Positions 61,002-64,000 of a DNA stretch of 64,000 nt are shown one piece after another. Origin of the DNA: Flavimobilis sp052324925 (lineage in GTDB: Bacteria; Actinomycetota; Actinomycetes; Actinomycetales; Cellulomonadaceae); the NCBI GenBank assembly GCA_052324925.1, contig JBQPRE010000004.1; one strand, 5' to 3'. A model generated the notes under the pieces. That model searched no databases, had not been told where the DNA came from, and saw nothing but the letters and a program-made list of their open reading frames with translations. The translations under genes were made by a program, and so were the position numbers. Positions within the stretch are counted from its first letter, which is position 1; each line of letters begins with the position of its first letter.

Positions 61002-61378
61002 TGGCCCCCAGGGGCCCGCTAGGGCGCCGTCGCCGGGCGATCCGGCCCGGCGAGCTTGTTCAAGTCGATCGAAGAGTTCTCCTAAACGACGCGCAGGTTA
61101 TTGCGATTGCCCGACTTGATGTGGCACATTGGGTTTTGCTTTCGGATGTTGACGATATGCCGGAAGAGGTTTTTGAGCCGACTCACTCTGACCACGTCCT
61201 CGATATTTCGCCGTCGGTTGGGCGTGTTGCCTTAAGGGTCGGTGAGTATGCCATCCGAAGGCGGTCCGCGACGGATTCCGGGCGGTGGCATGTGTTCTAC
61301 GGTGGCTCTTTTGAGCAGATCGGAGAACTGTTTGACGGAGGCGTAGTCCTGGCTCAGCAGCGTGCGCTGCCCGGTTAG
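61001..61378 (+). CDS. Candidate immunity protein for the orphan HNH toxin tip
   Basis: A 125-residue protein beginning at GTG 61001, overlapping the HNH stop by 1 nt (TAGTG), the classic coupling of tip and immunity genes. The text LLNDAQVIAIARLDVAHWVLLSDVDD and RWHVFYGGSFEQIGELFDGG suggests a compact alpha/beta fold with an acidic face (DVDDMPEEVFEP), but no family is recognised. It may still be expressed and protect against siblings carrying the HNH tip. An alternative start at 60965 overlaps the toxin extensively and is less likely. Confidence 0.6.
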   Translation: MAPRGPLGRRRRAIRPGELVQVDRRVLLNDAQVIAIARLDVAHWVLLSDVDDMPEEVFEPTHSDHVLDISPSVGRVALRVGEYAIRRRSATDSGRWHVFYGGSFEQIGELFDGGVVLAQQRALPG

Positions 61379-61385
61379 CGCTGGC

Positions 61386-61481
61386 GACGAGCCGGACGGC
61401 TTCCAGTTCGTAAAGAGCGTAGACGGCTACTGGCACGACGACAGTCACGTCTTTCAACGCGAAGCGCTCGCCTGGAACTGA
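61386..61481 (+). pseudogene. Possible 3' remnant of another small gene
   Basis: A 31-codon in-frame stretch ending in TGA reads DEPDGFQFVKSVDGYWHDD and continues SHVFQREALAWN. It looks like the C-terminus of a small acidic protein (for example an immunity gene) lacking its 5' part. The remaining sequence from 61482 to 61744 holds no gene I can support. Confidence 0.3.
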
Positions 61482-61744
61482 CTTGCCCATGTTGGCGCCT
61501 CCCGAACTGGCCTGGCCTTCGTCAACTTCGAAAGTACAGAGACCCTGCCAGCTGGTTGACGCGGGAGACATGAAACCACCGGTGCCTCGACTATCAGGGG
61601 TCGAGGCCCCATATCGATGGTCGCCTCGTGGCGGGCTCTATTGTTGTGCGTCACTCAACTCGGAATAGATAATGCTGTTCGTGGTAAGTGCGCCTGGTGA
61701 GGACTCGGGTCCATCGGTCGTGGCGCCTAGTGTCAAGGCTTCGT

Positions 61745-63898
61745 TCACGGACACCGTGTCCGCGAGGTGGCTCCACGCCGCCAGTCGACGAGCCCCTCAC
61801 TGACTGGCCGAGGTCCGAGCGGTGAGGGGTGCTCGACGTCATAGCGGTCGCGGTAGACGGCGATTCCCGCGAGCAGCTGCTCGCGGCCCGGCAGGTTCGG
61901 GTCGACGTAGCGCGCCCACGGTGTCGTCGCCGCGGCTTCGACCAGGACGCGGGTGCGTTCGGCGATGTGTTCGGCGTTGATCGTCAGGACCTCGTCGAGG
62001 CCCTGGTCCTGAGCGCGAACTGGCCGTACGAGATCCTCGAGCGCGACGTCGGTCGTGAGGTCTATGCCGGCGACGTGGGCGTACTTGCGCAGGCGCGCGG
62101 CCAGGACGGCGGCGGCGTCGCGCATGTGCTCGAGTCCGTCGGCCCCGAACTGGGACAGAAGCGCCTCGACGTCGACGCCAGCGTCGGTGAGCCGGTCGAC
62201 GACGACCCTGAGAGCACCCAGTCTCGGTGAAGAGGTGACCGCAGCCGCGTCGGTGGCGGGCATCGCGGCCGCGATGCGCTCGATGAGCGCCGCACGTCCC
62301 CGTTCGACGCGTTCGTCGGCGGCTAGGGACAGCAGGAGGTCTCGTTCGGCGTGCAGGCGCGAGAGGGAGTGGTGCTCGCTGGTCCAGCGCTCTGAGGTCT
62401 CGTGGGCGGTGAGCTCGGCCCCCGAGGTGGCGATGATGCGTTCCAGCGTGGAGCGCCAGGTGTCGAGGTCGGCAGCGGCGAGGAGGCGTTCGCGGTCGGG
62501 CTCGGGGTCTTGCTGGCCGACCCAGGTGGTGTTGGCCTTGCGGCCTCGAGTCATGGCGACGTAGTACGTCTCGCGGGTCATGGAGGTGTCGGAGGGCACG
62601 ACGACGTGGCCGACGTCGACGGTGGTGCCTTGGGCGCGGTGGGCGGTGATGGCGTAGCCGAGCTCGCCGTGCTCGGCGAGGTTCGCGCGGGGGATGACGA
62701 AGCTGGTGCCGTCTTCGGTGTCGGTGCGCTGGGCGTGGACCTTGGTGCGGGTGATGCGGGTGATGCGTAGCGGGGTGCCGTTGCGGATGAAGTCGCCGCG
62801 GGAGTCGAGCAGGGTGCGGTCGACCTTGCGGTAGAGGACCTGGTCGCCCACGCCGCCGTCGGCGCCGGCGCGCAGGGTAGCGAGCTGGGTGATGTCGACC
62901 TCGCCTGTGGCGCGTCGGTCGAGGGTGAAGCACTGGTTGAGGTCTGAGACGGCGGCGTTGGTTGCGGCGATGAGGATCGTGGAGCGTCCAGCGGCCTGGT
63001 CGTCGCGGGCGGCGGCGTAGGCGGCCTCCAGAATGTTCTCGTCGCTGCCGGCCTTGATGCGGTCGTGTGCGAGGTAGGTGTCGATGACGTCGATGTTCCC
63101 GGCGCGCAGTGCGAGGGAGGAGGTGGGTTCCCAGTCCTTGTTGTCGGCCCCGTCGAAGCGCCACACCGAGTCCAGCGCAACGGTCGCCCCGCGGCGTTCG
63201 AGCCAGCCCAGGACGCCGCCGGCGTCGACGGCGTCGAGCTGGGCGGGGTCACCGACGAGCAGCACCTTGGCTCCCGCGTTCTCGGCTTGCCGTGCGAGCT
63301 CGGCCAGTGCGTGCGTGCCGGACATGGACGCCTCATCCACGATGAGGAGCTGGCCGCGGGTCAGCTGCCAGGACTCGGCACGGGCCAGGGCCTTAGCCAG
63401 CCCGCGCCGGGCGCCGGCGTGCAGGTGGGGGCGGGTCTCGTCGGCGAGGACCTGGTGCATCTCGGCGATGAACGTCGCGCGCTGCTCGGCGCCGGGCCCG
63501 GCGGTCTCGTGCAGGCGCTTGGCGATCGTGGTGGTCTCCACGCCGGTCTCGGCCGCGAGCACGGCGGCAGCCTGCGCGGAGGTGGTCACGCCGACGACCG
63601 AGCCCGGGCCGTGAATCGCCTCCCACGCTGATCGCACTGCGCGCATCGTCGTGGTCTTGCCCGTGCCGGCAGGCCCCACGATCGCCGAGAGGCCGGCCGG
63701 GTCGGCGAGCACGGCGCGTGCGACGCGCTCCTGATCCTCGGCCAGAGCGAAGCCCTTCTCGGTCAGCTGCGCAGAGGACGCGGCAGCGACCAGACGGGCG
63801 GCGTCGACGTCGGTCAGATGGGCGGCGGTCGCGGTCTGGGTGCGGGCGAGCAGGTAGGCCTCGGCGTCCAGGATGGTGTGGGACTGCTGCACGGATAG
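61745..63898 (-). pseudogene. Conjugative relaxase/helicase (TraA/MobF type), copy 2, 5' truncated
   Basis: About 717 codons of the helicase half of a TrwC/TraA-like relaxase. Entry LSVQQSHTILDAEAYLLARTQ, Walker A SAIVGPAGTGKTTTMRAVR, Walker B-like LLIVDEASMSGTHAL, then LLVGDPAQLDAVDAGG, the superfamily 1 motifs with AITAHRAQGTTVDVGH and YYVAMTRGRKANTTW, and the helical tail. The N-terminal TrwC relaxase domain with its catalytic tyrosines is missing because the frame is cut at about 63898 by an IS3-family element. The 3' end departs from copy 1 at about 61816 and stops at 61745. Confidence 0.85.
61816..62876 (-). repeat. Direct repeat, copy 2 (relaxase 3' part)
   Basis: Partner of 59532-60592. 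Beyond 62876 copy 2 continues with relaxase/helicase sequence while copy 1 switches to the HNH cassette, which shows that copy 1 was the one interrupted. Confidence 0.85.
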
Positions 63899-64000
63899 GT
63901 GACACCCACCCGTGGTGCTGACCAGCACCGCTGAGAGGATGTCCCCATGTCCAAGCGCTATCCCCGCGAGTTCCGCGACGACGTCGTTCGCGTCGCCCTG
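63899..64000 (+). mobile_element. Left end of an IS3-family element
   Basis: The relaxase frame ends at about 63898 and a TG-starting end (TGACACCCACCCGTGG from 63900) follows. A transposase start codon lies 47 nt further on. The element runs off the right edge, so length and right terminus are unknown. Confidence 0.6.
63947..64000 (+). CDS. IS3-family transposase OrfA, N-terminus only
   Basis: The first 18 codons read MSKRYPREFRDDVVRVAL, the common N-terminus of IS3-family OrfA helix-turn-helix proteins (pattern KRYPxEFRxxVVxxA). GAGAGGA lies about 9 nt upstream. OrfA binds the element ends and combines with OrfB by frameshifting; OrfB would lie outside the window. Confidence 0.75.
   Translation, partial: MSKRYPREFRDDVVRVAL

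Noticed and set aside
61098..61571. A 157-codon minus-strand frame opposite the HNH immunity gene
   Set aside because: It has no recognisable motif and lies antisense to the better-supported gene that is coupled to the HNH tip.
51010..64000. An integrase or phage module next to tRNA-Asn
   Set aside because: I searched the right-hand region for tyrosine or serine recombinase motifs and phage structural genes and saw none; only IS transposases and relaxase/helicase fragments are present.

Overview
The window is chromosomal DNA from a high-GC Gram-positive actinobacterium, most likely Micrococcales close to the Cellulomonadaceae/Sanguibacter/Promicromonosporaceae. The reasons are the strong G/C third-position bias, the gene order (comEA-comEC-holA, rpsT, lepA-hemW, DUF3097, hrcA-dnaJ, rsmE, phoH-ybeY-CNNM-era, leuA, recO-uppS, Zur/Znu, glyS, dusB, dgt-dnaG), and many genes whose TANNNT -10 box lies 6-8 nt before the start codon (leaderless transcripts). 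This is inferred from gene content only; there is no rRNA here. || Layout. 1-5.1 kb: a truncated HerA-like ATPase, a DegV protein, and the DNA-uptake/replication cluster comEA, comEC, holA. 5.2-9.6 kb: rpsT, an orphan PemK/MazF-like protein, lepA, hemW. 9.7-20.8 kb: a membrane protein, DUF3097, a CIRCE-controlled hrcA-dnaJ pair, rsmE, a Gmad2 lipoprotein, then the tightly overlapping phoH-ybeY-CNNM/CBS-era operon and a membrane-anchored hydrolase. 20.9-25.3 kb: two uncharacterised membrane proteins sharing a variant leucine-rich repeat domain. 25.4-29.1 kb: a leucine leader peptide/attenuator with leuA, then recO and uppS. 29.1-33.0 kb: a zinc operon (znuA-znuC-znuB-zur-VTT protein) behind a Zur box. 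33.1-35.9 kb: glyS and dusB. || 36-46.7 kb is a starch/maltodextrin locus. A secreted alpha-amylase lipoprotein cuts polymer outside the cell, a binding protein with MalF and MalG imports the oligosaccharides, and two cytoplasmic GH13 enzymes hydrolyse them. A LacI-type repressor is encoded divergently from the transporter. No transport ATPase is encoded here, so a shared MsiK-type ATPase elsewhere is implied. 46.7-51.0 kb returns to core genes: dgt, dnaG, a CAU tRNA, a conserved hypothetical and tRNA-Asn. || From tRNA-Asn to the right edge (51-64 kb) the DNA is accessory. It starts with a very large secreted RHS-repeat protein with a variable C-terminal tip and an overlapping candidate immunity gene. 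Next come a frameshifted IS30-family element, a partial conjugative relaxase/helicase, a displaced orphan toxin-tip/immunity cassette (HNH nuclease), a second and longer copy of the same relaxase/helicase, and the start of an IS3-family element that truncates it. This looks like the decayed remains of integrated conjugative DNA in which RHS toxin tips have been exchanged.
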